From: Sinorhizobium glycinis
GTDB lineage: Bacteria; Pseudomonadota; Alphaproteobacteria; Rhizobiales; Rhizobiaceae
Assembly: GCF_001651865.1 (NCBI RefSeq)
Contig: NZ_LPUX01000068.1
Location: 186,001-250,000, forward strand
Reading direction: 5' to 3'
DNA length: 64,000 nt
The position numbers and the translations under genes are program-made. A model generated the notes under the pieces. That model made no database searches. It had not been told where the DNA came from and was given only the letters and a program-made list of their open reading frames with translations. Positions 27,072-37,500 of the stretch are shown one piece after another (within the stretch, counting starts at the first letter, position 1; every line of letters begins with the position of its first letter).

Positions 27072-27761
27072 CTATGCGGCACGGGCCGCAGCTTGCGCTA
27101 TCAATTCCTCGTCCTTGGCCACGCCTCGCTTGAAAGCGTCCCTGTTCACCAGTTTTCCGATATAGTCGAGAAACGCCTGACGCGGAGGTAGGGTCTGGAG
27201 GCCGAGGCCCCAGCCGATATGCGAGCCGATATAGATGTCCGCAGCTGTGAACCGGTCGCCTGCGATGAAAGGATGCGCCTGGACCGCGCGTTCCAGTTCA
27301 TCCAGCGTTCGCTTATAGCTGCCGTAGCCGAAGAAGAACTCCTGCTCCGGCGCTGGCACGAATTTGGCGCGGTGATTGGTGACGGCCTGTTCGATCGGAC
27401 CGGCGGCGAAGAACATCCAGCGATAATAATCGGCACGCTCTTCCGGGGTAGGCGCCAGACCGGCTTGCGGAAAGGTTTCTGCGAGATAGGCGATGATTGC
27501 GCCGCTTTCGGCCACGGCGTGGCCGTCATGCACGATCGCAGGCACCTTGCCCATGGGATTGACCTGCGTGAAGAAGCGGACCCGCTCGTCATTGGGATCG
27601 CCAGACACCGGTCGTTCAAGAGCCGCCCCGCCCCACTCGTCGAATGCGCTGGCCTTCTGGTAATCGATGACCACCGTCTCGTAGGGCTGGCCGATTTCCT
27701 CCAGCATCCAGCGTACAATGCGGCCGCGGGAATTGGGATTGGTGTAAAATGTGAGCGTCAC
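27072..27761 (-). CDS. Glutathione S-transferase family protein
   Basis: A 229-residue GST. The N-terminal thioredoxin-like domain starts LTFYTNPNSRGRIVRWMLEE and has the cis-Pro region MGKVPAIV and glutathione-binding AESGAIIAYLAE (near 85). The C-terminal helical domain contains FIAGDRFTAADIYIG. I chose GTG at 27761 because AGGAGA is 8 nt upstream; the longer frame (to 27881) has no family match. Divergent from an AraC-type regulator, which may control it. Confidence 0.88.
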   Translation of the reverse strand: MTLTFYTNPNSRGRIVRWMLEEIGQPYETVVIDYQKASAFDEWGGAALERPVSGDPNDERVRFFTQVNPMGKVPAIVHDGHAVAESGAIIAYLAETFPQAGLAPTPEERADYYRWMFFAAGPIEQAVTNHRAKFVPAPEQEFFFGYGSYKRTLDELERAVQAHPFIAGDRFTAADIYIGSHIGWGLGLQTLPPRQAFLDYIGKLVNRDAFKRGVAKDEELIAQAAARAA

Positions 27762-28146
27762 GTTCAAATCTCCTGATTGATGGCTGTTGTTATCTGGATC
27801 GGCTCCCTTGCTTGCGATGTTGCAGGGCTGCCGGGTCGAAATTTCGCTATTGCCGGGTGCAGGGTTCAACATCGGCACCACAGGAGCAGAAGATAAGGAC
27901 AGAACGCAGTGCGCGCACTAGCAGACGGCGCCAACAGACTTGCGAAAAGCGCCAAGATCGCTACCGTATACGCCCGACAGTATGTAAGCACTTGCCCCGT
28001 CCGTACGCCGGGCGCTAGGCCCGAGATGTGCATTGCGCAATTGCCGCGGTGCGATTTGCCCGATGGCATTATGCCCCCGCAGGGCAAGACGTGCCGTGGG
28101 CCATTCCGCCACCTGCGATCTCCAACTGGAGTAAAGAGAGATAGCC
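27762..28146. other. Divergent intergenic region GST / AraC
   Basis: 385 bp holding the promoters of the divergent GST and AraC genes. No gene or clear palindrome seen. Confidence 0.5.
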
Positions 28147-29181
28147 ATGACCAAAGTGCCTTCTGACCGATGCAAATTGCCGAGGCCATTCTGGCAGTCG
28201 CTGGAACAACTGGGACTGCGGCCTTCAGCGGTCCTGCGACATGCCAGGCTTCCTGCGACGCTTCATCTCGACAATTCCGCGGTCATCAGCACGACGCAGT
28301 TTTTCGCAATCTGGAATGCCATAGAGGCGCTCTCCCAGGACCCCGCCTTCAGCATCAGGATGGTGAGCGAGACCAGCACCGCCAATCACAAGCTTGCATT
28401 TCTGGTGGCGTCCTACGCTGTCGACTTTCGGGACGGTATGGCGCGGATGGCCCGCTTCAACCGCCTGTGCAGCCCTGACCGCCTTTGTTTCGAGGAGCGC
28501 GACGGCAAAGTGTCCGTGACGATCGAGTGGCCTGCGGGCACCGAACCGGAGCCGCCCCTGTCGGTGGACGCAAGCTTTGCTCTTTTGCTGGAACTCGGCC
28601 GACGCGGCACTGGCCGTCACCTGCGGCCAATCTCGGTGGAACTGCGGCGGCCAAATCCCGGAACGGACAAGCACGGCATTTTCTTCGACTGTCCGATCCA
28701 TTTCGGGGCGAGACGTGATCGCATGGTGCTGAATGCGCCGGACCTCGACCTGCCATTTCCTGGGCACAACCCCGAACTGCTCCTGATGCTAACCCCCGCG
28801 CTGGCAACCGCAGTGCGTGAGATTGAGGCGCAGGCCACACTCGGTGAGCTGGTAAAAGGCGCTTTGAAGCGCGCCATGGCCAGTGGGCGCCCGGATGTTG
28901 GAGCCGTGGCGCACGAACTGGGGCTGAGCGAGCGCACCCTCCAGCGGCGTATTACCGCGGAAGGCACGACATTCCGTGCTCTTCTGACCGAAGCCAGACA
29001 GGAACTCGGTTCCCAGCTTCTCTCCGATCCCTCGATTGACATAGAGGAAGTGGCCTTCCTGCTCGGATACCAGGACACCAATTCGTTCTATCGCGCGTTC
29101 CGTGAGTGGGAAAACATGACGCCCGGCCACTGGCGTCGGATCATGTCCCCATCGACAATGGCTGTTTCGGACGGCAGTTAA
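28147..29181 (+). CDS. AraC-family transcriptional regulator (arabinose-binding-like N-domain)
   Basis: A 344-residue regulator. The N-terminal ~200 residues match the AraC_binding_2/ArgR-like ligand domain of OruR-type regulators (WQSLEQLGLRPSAVLRHARLP, NAIEALSQDPAFSIRM). The C-terminal double HTH (about 235-335) has LSERTLQRRITAEGTTFRALLTEAR and VAFLLGYQDTNSFYRAFREWENMTPGHWR. AAAGAGAGATAGCC precedes the ATG. Divergent from GST. Confidence 0.9.
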   Translation: MTKVPSDRCKLPRPFWQSLEQLGLRPSAVLRHARLPATLHLDNSAVISTTQFFAIWNAIEALSQDPAFSIRMVSETSTANHKLAFLVASYAVDFRDGMARMARFNRLCSPDRLCFEERDGKVSVTIEWPAGTEPEPPLSVDASFALLLELGRRGTGRHLRPISVELRRPNPGTDKHGIFFDCPIHFGARRDRMVLNAPDLDLPFPGHNPELLLMLTPALATAVREIEAQATLGELVKGALKRAMASGRPDVGAVAHELGLSERTLQRRITAEGTTFRALLTEARQELGSQLLSDPSIDIEEVAFLLGYQDTNSFYRAFREWENMTPGHWRRIMSPSTMAVSDGS

Positions 29182-29249
29182 GCAGAGATCAACGGCCGGG
29201 TTTGGACGCGTTGCGGACCGCCTAAAATGTATCCCGTCTGCTAGTATGC

Positions 29250-29705
29250 TTAGGTTTGCTTCGGCGCCCGCGCCTCAATCGCCCCAGTACAACGCACGTC
29301 GAAGCGTTTGGCGAGTTCCGCCAGGCTGACCTCCCCGAGACGGCCGATCAACAATGCCTCAGCCTCACGCATGGCGCCTTCGACCGCCTCGTTGACGACC
29401 TTCTCGATGGCGCAGTCGGGGCTGGCATGCTCGCTACCGATGGCGAAGATGCGCGGACCTCCCACTGCCCGATGAACATCGAGCAGCGACACTTTCGTCA
29501 GGTCCATGGCGATCGACCAACCGCCGCCGTGCCCTTTCTCCGATCGCACATAACCCGCTTTACGCAGGCCTGCCATCGTACGGCGGACGACCACCGGGTT
29601 GGTCCCAAGCATGCGCGCGACCACCTCGGACGTCATAGGTCCATCGTGACGTGCCATGTGGAGCAACACATGGAGCATGCGGGAAAGACGGCTGTCGTTG
29701 CGCAC
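29250..29705 (-). CDS. Rrf2-family transcriptional regulator
   Basis: A 151-residue Rrf2 regulator (YwnA-like). The winged HTH occupies residues ~1-75 (LHVLLHMARHDGPMTSEVVARML, VVRRTMAGLRKAGYV, GHGGGW). Only two cysteines remain (SPDCAIEK and RCTG), so the three-Cys Fe-S cluster of IscR/NsrR is not present. GTG start at 29705 with AAGGA 8 nt upstream. Divergent from the methyltransferase gene with a near-perfect palindrome between them. Confidence 0.9.
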   Translation of the reverse strand: MRNDSRLSRMLHVLLHMARHDGPMTSEVVARMLGTNPVVVRRTMAGLRKAGYVRSEKGHGGGWSIAMDLTKVSLLDVHRAVGGPRIFAIGSEHASPDCAIEKVVNEAVEGAMREAEALLIGRLGEVSLAELAKRFDVRCTGAIEARAPKQT

Positions 29706-29755
29706 GGTTTCATCCTTTGCAAGGTGGAGTGGATTGGCAGCATCGGCAACTCACG

Positions 29756-29770
29756 TTACATTAAATGTTA
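29756..29770. promoter_or_regulatory. Candidate Rrf2 operator
   Basis: TTACATTAAATGTTA: ACATT-A-AATGT perfect inverted repeat, extended by one more pair after a mismatch. It lies 51 bp from the Rrf2 start and 22 bp from the methyltransferase start. Confidence 0.5.
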
Positions 29771-29791
29771 CATGATTCGTAGAGGCGTGAC

Positions 29792-30571
29792 ATGCGTGAA
29801 TTTGAGAACCCCGATCATTGGGATACTGCCGCTCGGCACTACGAGAAGTCCGCGCACCCCTTCACTGCGCGCTATGCCGAAGCGGCGTTGGCACGCGTGC
29901 CGCTGACCTCGGAGGCTCGAGTCCTGGATGTCGCGGCCGGCACTGGCGCATTGGCATTGGCTGCGGCGCGCACGGGCGCTCAGGTGCTCGCGACCGACTT
30001 CTCGCCCGGCATGGTCACCCGCATCGCGGCTGCCCGACTGCCCAATGTGGAGGCGCGCGTCATGGATGGGCAGAAGCTCGACCTTCCTGACGCCGGTTTC
30101 GACGCAGTCTTCTCGATATTCGGCGTGATCATGTTCCCCGACTGGCGCAAGGGCCTCGCCGAGATGGCGCGAGTGACTCGTCCGGGTGGATATGGTGTGG
30201 TCGCAACCTGGCAGAGCCGTGGCGCGGCGACGTTTCTGCTGCTGACCCAGATCCGCCAGACGCTGTTTCCTGACCTTCAGAGCGTGGCGATGCCGGAAGC
30301 CGTCCAGGCGCTAAACGATCCGAAGGATTTCGCGCAGGAACTGATCGATGCAGGCTATCGGGATCCGCAGATCGATCAAGTAATATATGAATATGAACTT
30401 GAGGTCACGACACTCAACGAGCCCGACACATTGTTTGGCATGTCTCCGGATTGGACTAGCCTTTCCGATCAGGAGAAAGCGGCAGTCGTCGCCGAGGTAC
30501 GCAGAATTGCTGCCGATCGAGCGGTTCTGCCGATACCATCTACCGCACTGATCGGTGTCGCGCGCCGCTGA
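29792..30571 (+). CDS. Class I SAM-dependent methyltransferase
   Basis: A 259-residue methyltransferase of the UbiE/Methyltransf_11 type. Motif I is VLDVAAGTGALALAAA (~45), the acidic residue following is in VLATDFSPGM, and the post-motif region is FDAVFSIFGVIMFPDW and LAEMARVTRPGGYGVVATW. The substrate is unknown. It is divergent from the Rrf2 gene, so probably repressed by it, perhaps in response to a toxic small molecule. Confidence 0.88.
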   Translation: MREFENPDHWDTAARHYEKSAHPFTARYAEAALARVPLTSEARVLDVAAGTGALALAAARTGAQVLATDFSPGMVTRIAAARLPNVEARVMDGQKLDLPDAGFDAVFSIFGVIMFPDWRKGLAEMARVTRPGGYGVVATWQSRGAATFLLLTQIRQTLFPDLQSVAMPEAVQALNDPKDFAQELIDAGYRDPQIDQVIYEYELEVTTLNEPDTLFGMSPDWTSLSDQEKAAVVAEVRRIAADRAVLPIPSTALIGVARR

Positions 30572-30846
30572 ACATTTTGCGGCGGCGGCTGAACGGATGA
30601 CTGCTTTCAAGATGGTGGCGAGTCGTCCTGAATAACGTATTTGAGGCGGAAACTTGCCGCGCCGTTCGTGAGCGCCGATCTGCAGCGCCCCTCAATCCAG
30701 ATTGTTGTGATTGCGGTCATGGGCGATCGGTCGATGCTCCTCGCCGCAACGAGAAAGCATCGCCATGTCCCGGATTTAGCCTCACCCGGCCTCCCGGACA
30801 CCTGAGATCTCGCCTCTTCTGCTCACCTTCGCTGGGGCCCTAAGAG

Positions 30847-32055
30847 TCACCTGCGGGGCTGCAGCAACGCCAGGACGATGGTCGATGCCGCCAAGACGGC
30901 GGTAATGATCAACGGCCCGGAAGCGCCATGGTGATCGACGATGTAGCCGCCGAACACCGCACCCATGCTGATGGCGACCTGGAACGAAACGACCATCAAG
31001 CTGCCAGCAGCCTCCAAGGCATTCCCTGCGCCCCGGGACAAGTTAGTAGGCAATACCACCGGAGCCATCCCAAAAGCTAAACCCCAAAGTGTAACCAGGG
31101 CAAACGCGATGCCGCTATGTGCACCCCAGAGTACGAGAGCAAGCGCCGCAAACGCCATCAATACGCCGGTGACAGCGAGTGCCATGCGGATATTGGCGTC
31201 TGCCAGTCGGCCGCCGGCGACATTGCCGATCACAGCGGCGATGCCAAACCCGAGGAGCGCCAAGGCAATCGGCCCCGTGCCAAGGAGCGTCACTTGTTCG
31301 AGGAAGGGTCGCACGTAGACCGAGCCGGCAAAATGTCCGGTCATCAGCAAGAGGATGGCAAGCATTCCGAGCTGAACAGTGCGCCGTTTCGTCAGCCGGA
31401 AGACGTCAGAAAGACTGTTGCTTGCGCTTGCGGGTAGTGTCGGCAAGCTGAGTATCTGCAGCAGCATCGCAACCGCTGCGAGCCCTGCCGTCATGCCTGT
31501 GGCGGCACGCCAGCCGAGCCAATCGCTGATCAAAGCACCCATCGATGGTGCCGCGATGGTGGCAAGAGAGACGCCGAGAGTGACTATAGCCATGCCCCGA
31601 CCTGTCGCATTGGTTCCAACCAATCTCGCCACGACGGCAACTGAAAGCGCCCAGAAACCACTTAGCGCCACGCCCAGCCCGGCTCGGCCCAACAACAATA
31701 GCCAAAAATCGGTCGCGAGCGCGGCCAGAAGATTGGAGCCGATAGCCAAGGCACTTAGGCCAACCAGGACAGTCTTCCGGTTCAGTTTGCCGATGAGAAC
31801 ATTGCTCAACAAGGCCGTCACCGCGCCAACAGACGCGGTGGCGGTGACAACCTGACCGGCGGTTCCCTCGCTGATGCCAAGGTCACGCGCCATTGGCGTC
31901 AACAGGCCTGCCGGCAGGAATTCAGCTGACACCAGCGCAAAGCTTGCGGCTGCCATTGAAATGACGGCAAGCCAGGTAGTGGGGCTCCATGCACTCGGAA
32001 CGGCAGAATCGAGGCCAATCGCGGGGCCGTCAAGCTGTGATGTTGTGTCCGTCAT
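30847..32055 (-). CDS. MFS efflux transporter (DHA1/AraJ-like)
   Basis: A 402-residue, 12-helix major facilitator. The N-terminal half has the TM5-like motif and MARDLGISEGTAGQVVTATASVGAVTALLSNVLIGKLNRKTVLVGLS, which contains the loop 2-3 region typical of sugar/drug exporters. The second half starts near residue 215. GGAGGT lies 7 nt before the ATG but is buried in a hairpin (32057-32084). It follows the AraC-type gene on the same strand after 59 nt, so it is probably regulated or cotranscribed with it. Confidence 0.9.
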   Translation of the reverse strand: MTDTTSQLDGPAIGLDSAVPSAWSPTTWLAVISMAAASFALVSAEFLPAGLLTPMARDLGISEGTAGQVVTATASVGAVTALLSNVLIGKLNRKTVLVGLSALAIGSNLLAALATDFWLLLLGRAGLGVALSGFWALSVAVVARLVGTNATGRGMAIVTLGVSLATIAAPSMGALISDWLGWRAATGMTAGLAAVAMLLQILSLPTLPASASNSLSDVFRLTKRRTVQLGMLAILLLMTGHFAGSVYVRPFLEQVTLLGTGPIALALLGFGIAAVIGNVAGGRLADANIRMALAVTGVLMAFAALALVLWGAHSGIAFALVTLWGLAFGMAPVVLPTNLSRGAGNALEAAGSLMVVSFQVAISMGAVFGGYIVDHHGASGPLIITAVLAASTIVLALLQPRR

Positions 32056-32056
32056 T

Positions 32057-32084
32057 GAAGTACCTCCAAGGTTTGGAGGTCTTC
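32057..32084 (-). promoter_or_regulatory. Hairpin sequestering the MFS ribosome-binding site
   Basis: On the minus strand GAAG-ACCTCCAA-acc-TTGGAGGT-a-CTTC, then AATG. Twelve base pairs with one bulge; the Shine-Dalgarno GGAGGT is wholly in the 3' arm. It could act as an RNA switch or as a DNA operator for the AraC-type protein. Confidence 0.65.
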
Positions 32085-32114
32085 ATAGCGGAGTCTTTCA
32101 GGATAAAATGTACC

Positions 32115-33095
32115 CTAAAGTCCGAATTCTATGACCGTTCGTCCGGAAATGGTGCGGCGCACAACGCCAGGTGAAACGCTGGTAATGCGCTTGAAGGCGC
32201 GAGCGAAAGAAGCTTCAGATTCATAGCCCAGTTGAGAAGCGACCTCGGCAACCGACATGTTTTGACCGAGTAGCTCTCGTGCAAGCTGCATGCGCAGACG
32301 GGCGAGATAGCGTGCCGCGCCTTCTCCCAAAATGGCGCTGAAGCGTTCCGCGAAGATCGAGCGCGATTGACCTGCCACGCCAGCAAGGGTCTCAAGCGTC
32401 CAGTCATGGCCGGGATCTCGGTGCATGGCTGCCAGCGCACGACCGATATGAGGATCACGGATCGCGGCGAGCCAGCCGCTGGTCGAGGCTCCGCTGCAAT
32501 TGACCCAGCAGCGAATAAGCCGCGCGACGAGGACGTCCGCCATGCGTGACAAGACCGTGGCGCTGCCTATCTGGGGCTGCGACGCCTCTGCCGTCATGGC
32601 GGCGAGGAGGGGGCCGACGATCGGATCATTGCCAGCAACATCACAGCCCTTGATGATCGGTGGCATCAGAGCGATCAAAGGGTTGAGGGCATTCGCACCC
32701 AAAGCCATGGAACCGCAGAACAGGGTGCTCGTCGCTCCTGTTCCTTCATGCACCACTTCGCAGACATTGCCCCCCAACTTGGTGACGTGACAGCTCTTAA
32801 GCGAGTCCCCGACAACATCAGGCTTGCTGGCCAGTCGGTGTTCGGCACCTTGTGGCAACAACACCAGATCGCCGTCTTGTAACTCCTGCCATCCCTGGGC
32901 TTCGGTATGGACCCAGCATGGCCCCTCACTGACGAAATGAAAGCGAAGCAGCTGTTGCTGCGGAAAGGCGATGCTCCATGGATGGCGTAGCTCACAACGG
33001 CCGTAGTTGACCCCACTTAGGCGAAAGTCCTGTAGAACTTCGCTTAGTGCGTCCGTAGGAATATGTGGCGGAGATTGGGATGAACGATCAAGCAT
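32115..33095 (-). CDS. AraC-family transcriptional regulator (cupin_6 N-domain)
   Basis: A 326-residue regulator. The N-terminal cupin-like domain has WSIAFPQQQLLRFHFVSEGPCW and DGDLVLLPQGAEHRL; the C-terminal double HTH (about 215-310) has WTLETLAGVAGQSRSIFAERF and VAEVASQLGYESEASFARAFKRI with SPGVVR. Such proteins usually control a neighbouring exporter, here the MFS gene 59 nt downstream on the same strand. Confidence 0.9.
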   Translation of the reverse strand: MLDRSSQSPPHIPTDALSEVLQDFRLSGVNYGRCELRHPWSIAFPQQQLLRFHFVSEGPCWVHTEAQGWQELQDGDLVLLPQGAEHRLASKPDVVGDSLKSCHVTKLGGNVCEVVHEGTGATSTLFCGSMALGANALNPLIALMPPIIKGCDVAGNDPIVGPLLAAMTAEASQPQIGSATVLSRMADVLVARLIRCWVNCSGASTSGWLAAIRDPHIGRALAAMHRDPGHDWTLETLAGVAGQSRSIFAERFSAILGEGAARYLARLRMQLARELLGQNMSVAEVASQLGYESEASFARAFKRITSVSPGVVRRTISGRTVIEFGL

Positions 33096-33571
33096 TGGGC
33101 CAATTTATATGCCAGGCGTCCGGCATGCAAGTAAGGCATCTGTGCCATGGCCGCCTTCGGCGTCATCATTGGCAATGGGCAACTGACCCTTTTCCTTTGT
33201 GGAAGTCCAATGTCTCGGCCTAGCTGACGCCCGGACGTACCCGTGCGTTTTGGCCGCATGGGGAGGCAGCGGGGAAGGCCGATGGCACGTACCCTCCGTC
33301 AGAAGCCCTGCTCCCAACGGAACAAGAAGCCCACCAGGGCTCCATTCGGAAGGCAATGTCCGCCGTCCGGCAGATGCAACTCCGCGTTAGTTGAGTCGCT
33401 TATCCGACGCGAAGTCGGACACTAATGTCGATGCATCAAACGGCTCCTTCCGGGCAGCGGTGATAACTGCCTCTATGACCGATAAGGGGCGCCTAGCTAC
33501 TCCCTCATTTCTCGTACGAGGGCCGCTCGCGCCGCGACGCACGGCCCCGCTCGGTGCGGAGCCGCTCAACG
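33096..33571. other. Intergenic region
   Basis: 476 bp without a supported gene. It presumably contains the AraC promoter near 33.1 kb; the right part is the 3' flank of the recombinase pseudogene. Short frames are not recognisable. Confidence 0.5.
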
Positions 33572-34205
33572 TCAAGTCTCTGTATGCTCCGCCAGTTCCA
33601 GCGCATCCTCGATGTCCACACCGAGGTACCTGACTGTATTCTCGATCTTGGTGTGCCCGAGCAGGATCTGAATCGCACGAAGATTGCCCGCCGCTTTGTA
33701 GATCATCGCGGCCTTCGTGCGTCGAAGCGAGTGTGTGCCATAGTCCTCGCGACGTAGCCCGATCGCCGTCACCCACTCATCGACCAATCGGGCATACTGG
33801 CGAGTGCTGAGATGGTCGGCATGATCGACTCGACTTGGAAAGGCATAGTCGTCAATTGTTCCGCCTCTCCGTTCAAGCCATGCGAGCAGGCTTGATCTGA
33901 CTTCGGTCGTAATCTCGAACTGTACCGGACGACTGGTCTTCTGCTGGATAACCATCGCGCGGCTCCGGATTTCCTGACCGCTGACGAGGGTTCCGATCTT
34001 GATCTTAACCAGATCGCAGCCTCGTAGCTTACTATCGATCGCGAGATCGAACAGCGCTCGGTCTCGCATTGCGCCCCTCCCTATCGAGGAAGAAACGAAT
34101 TGCCCAAATCTGGCGCTGCTTCAGGGGCTTCTTGACGCCGACTTTCCGGCCAGCGTTCCATGCCGGTCGGCCCAGCGCGGCAGGATCATATTGTGCGGTA
34201 CCCAT
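33572..34205 (-). pseudogene. Tyrosine recombinase/integrase, single-base frameshift
   Basis: Reads as a ~210-residue tyrosine recombinase of the short rhizobial type. The start ATG at 34205 has AAGGAGA 6 nt upstream and encodes MGTAQYDPAALGRPAWNAGRK...WAIRFFLDREGR. There one extra A (GCGCAATGCG instead of GCGCATGCG, near 34069) shifts the frame, after which MRDRALFDLAIDSKLRGCDL continues. Catalytic Arg (KLRGCD), HSLRR and LGHTKIENTVRYLG with the nucleophile Tyr are all present in the second frame. Probably a relic of a mobile element. Confidence 0.8.
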
Positions 34206-34542
34206 CTGAGTTCTCCTTCGGCCACCATTGGCCGTAAGGAAAACCCGTACGCGATGGGTTTCCGGAGGTGGGGGGCCGACTGCCGACCGTCCGCTGCTAG
34301 GAGGTGCAACACGAAAACCGGACACATGGCCGCCCGATGCCAAGGTCTGAAATTGGCCATGCCAAAGACGACCTTTAGCTCCGCTGCTCTCGACTGCGGT
34401 AGCGGGTCGAAGCGAGACTCGCGTCCGTCCTGGCGCATATGACGCTATCCGCGGGCTCTGGGCGACGCAACCGTTGCTAACGCCAGAGTGCTTATTGACG
34501 CGGAACGGCCATGGTATACTCGCCTACGGCGAGGTAGTGGTC
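34206..34542. other. Intergenic region
   Basis: 337 bp between the pseudogene and the cyclase gene, presumably carrying both promoters. Around 34280 it has a GGGGCCGACTGC-type stretch similar to one near 26770. Confidence 0.45.
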
Positions 34543-37500
34543 ATGTCAGACATTGCCTCTTGGCTGTCCCGCCTTGGGCTAGCCAAGTACACAGAGGCCT
34601 TCAGCGCCAACGAAATTGATTTCGACGCGCTTCGCCATATCAGTGAAGACGACCTAAAGGAGCTGGGCCTGCCCGTCGGCCCGCGTCGCAAGATTCTGGC
34701 GGCGATCACCGCCTTGGGTGACGAGACGACGTCGTCGGCGAGATCCGGGTCGGCCACGGGGCCGCCCTCTGGACGCGAAGCCGAGCGGCGGCAGTTGACC
34801 GTCATGTTCATCGACCTCGTGGGTTCGACCGAGCTGTCACAGCGGCTCGATCCGGAGGAAATGCGCGACGTCTTCCGTGGCTACCAGAGTGCGGTGTCGA
34901 TGGAAATTGGACGCTACGAGGGGTACGTCGCCAAGCTCATGGGCGACGGCGTGCTCGCTTATTTCGGCTGGCCAACGGCACATGAGGACGATGCCGAACG
35001 GGCAGTGCGGGCGAGCCTGGCGGCAGCGACGGCGACTGCGACCCTGACCACGCCGCTCGGCACACCCCTTGCGGTCCGTATCGGCATTGCCACCGGCCTG
35101 GTTGTGGTCGGCGATCTGATCGGCGAAGGATCCGCCCAGGAAGAGGCGGTCGTTGGCGAAACGCCCAACCTGGCGGCACGCTTGCAGGCCCTGGCCGAGC
35201 CAAATACCGTCGCAATCGCCGACGTCACGCACCGGCTGGTCGACGGGTTGTTTGAGATGATAGATCTCGGTCCCCAGCAGCTCAGGGGCTTTGAAGCTCC
35301 CGTTCCCGCCTGGCGCGTCATCGGCGAGTCCGATGCGGAGGGCCGGTTCGATGCGCTGCACCGCGTCGCGACGCCGCTCGTGGGGCGGTCCGAGGAACTC
35401 GACCTTCTGCTTCAACGCTGGCAGCAGGCTCGGACAGGAAAAGGTCAGGCGGCGATGGTGTCAGGTGAACCGGGCATCGGCAAGTCGCGGCTGATTGCTG
35501 CGTTGGAAGAGAGATTGAGCACGGAGCAGCACGCACGGTTGCGCTATTTCTGTTCACCCTACCACGTGAACAGCGCACTTTACCCGGTGATCAAGCAGCT
35601 TGAGCGCGCTGCCGGACTTGAACCGAGCGACAGCACGAGCGCGAAGCTCGACAAGCTCGAAGCATCGATGCTGCAATCGACTTCGGACACAACTGAAGCG
35701 GGCCCACTTCTTGCTGCTCTGCTGTCGATCGACATCACGGGCCGATATGCGACGACGAAGCTGAGCCCGCAGGCGCAGAAAGCTCGCACGCTAAGCGTCC
35801 TCATCCAACAGCTTGAAGGTATCACAGCGTCACGGCCCGTTGTGATGGTGGTCGAGGATGCGCACTGGATCGACCCGACGACAGCCGAATGGCTCGACCT
35901 GCTCATCGAGCGCCTGCACGACCTGTCTGTGCTTCTGATCGTCACCCTTCGTCCGGAATTCCGGCCGACCTGGCTGGGACTACCACACGTGACGGCGATC
36001 TCACTTGGCCGTCTTGGGCGCGATGAGGGCGCAACGATCATAGACGGGGTGGCCGGAGGCAAGGCCCTGCCTTCCGACGTCGAAAACCAGATTTTGGCTC
36101 GCACGGAGGGGGTGCCACTGTTTGTCGAAGAACTGACTAAAGCTGTTCTTGAGTCCGACCTGCTTGTCGACGCTGGCGATCGCTACCGATTGAACGGTCC
36201 GCTACCGTCGCTTGCGATTCCGTCGACGCTGCAGGATTCACTGATGGCCCGCCTAGACAGGCTCTCTTCGGCCAAGAATGTGGCTCAGATCGGTGCGTGC
36301 ATCGGGCGCGTCTTCCACCACCGGCTGCTCACCGGCGTCGTCGGAAGTGATGAGCCGGGGCTCTGGACCGATCTTCTCAAGCTCGAACAATCCGAACTCG
36401 TCTTGCGCGACGGTGTCGCGCCGGAGGCCACATACGCGTTCAAGCACGCGCTTATACAGGACGCGGCGTATCAAAGTCTGCTCAAGAGCCGACGGCAACA
36501 GATCCACGCGGCAATTGCGTCGACGCTGGAGGCGCAGTTCCGGGAAGTCGCCGAGAACGAGCCTGAGACGCTCGCGCACCACTATACGGCCGCCGAGCTT
36601 GCCGATCGGGCCGGAGACTATTGGCTGAAGGCAGGGCAGCAGGCGCTGAAGCGGTCGGCGAATGTCGAAGCCTTGGCCCACCTCGGCAAGGGATTGCAAG
36701 TGGTCGCCTCCCTGCCCAGCAACGAGGTCCGATTAAGACGCGAGATTCATTTGCAGAACGCCATGGGGGTGGCAGCCATGGCTGTCAAAGGCTGGGGCGC
36801 TCCGGAGGTTCTGCACGCCTTCTCGGCGGCACGCAGGCTTTGCGATCAACTGGGCGATATCAAAGAGCTCTTCGTTGCGGTACGCGGAGAAGCCTCATAC
36901 CAACTGATATCCGGCCACCTGCGAGAGGCAGATGACCTCGGCCGCCGATGTCTGCAAATCGCTCAGTCGGCGAATGATTTGGACCTTCTCATCGAGGCGC
37001 ATCATCAGTTGTGGGCGAGCAAACTCTTCCTCGGGGACTATCAGGCCGCCGAGGAGCACGCAAGCTGGGGGATTGCGACCTACGATCGCGAGCGGGATCA
37101 TCGCCTCACCTATGTCTATACGGGTCATGACCCTGGCGTCTGTTGCAGGAACTACTTTTCGGAGATTCTCTGGATCCGCGGTTACCCCGACCAGGCTCTG
37201 GACCGCGTTCGAGAGGCGCTGGCGTTGGCCAACTGCGTATCTCATTCCGTGAGCATCGCCACCGCGCTGAGTAACTTGGCCTTTCTCCGTCTCCTGCGGC
37301 GCGAAGCCGAGGCAGGCCGCGAATTGGCTCAACAGCAGCTTGAGATAGCCACAAAATTCGACCTGCGGCTCATGGCCGGGGTGGCCCGGTTCAACATTGG
37401 CTGGGCGCTCGCCCAACAGGGGGAATTGGAACAGGGCATCCGGGAAATGCGTGAAGCGGTTGAAGCCGTTACGGCCACCGGCGCAGATATGGGCATGGCG

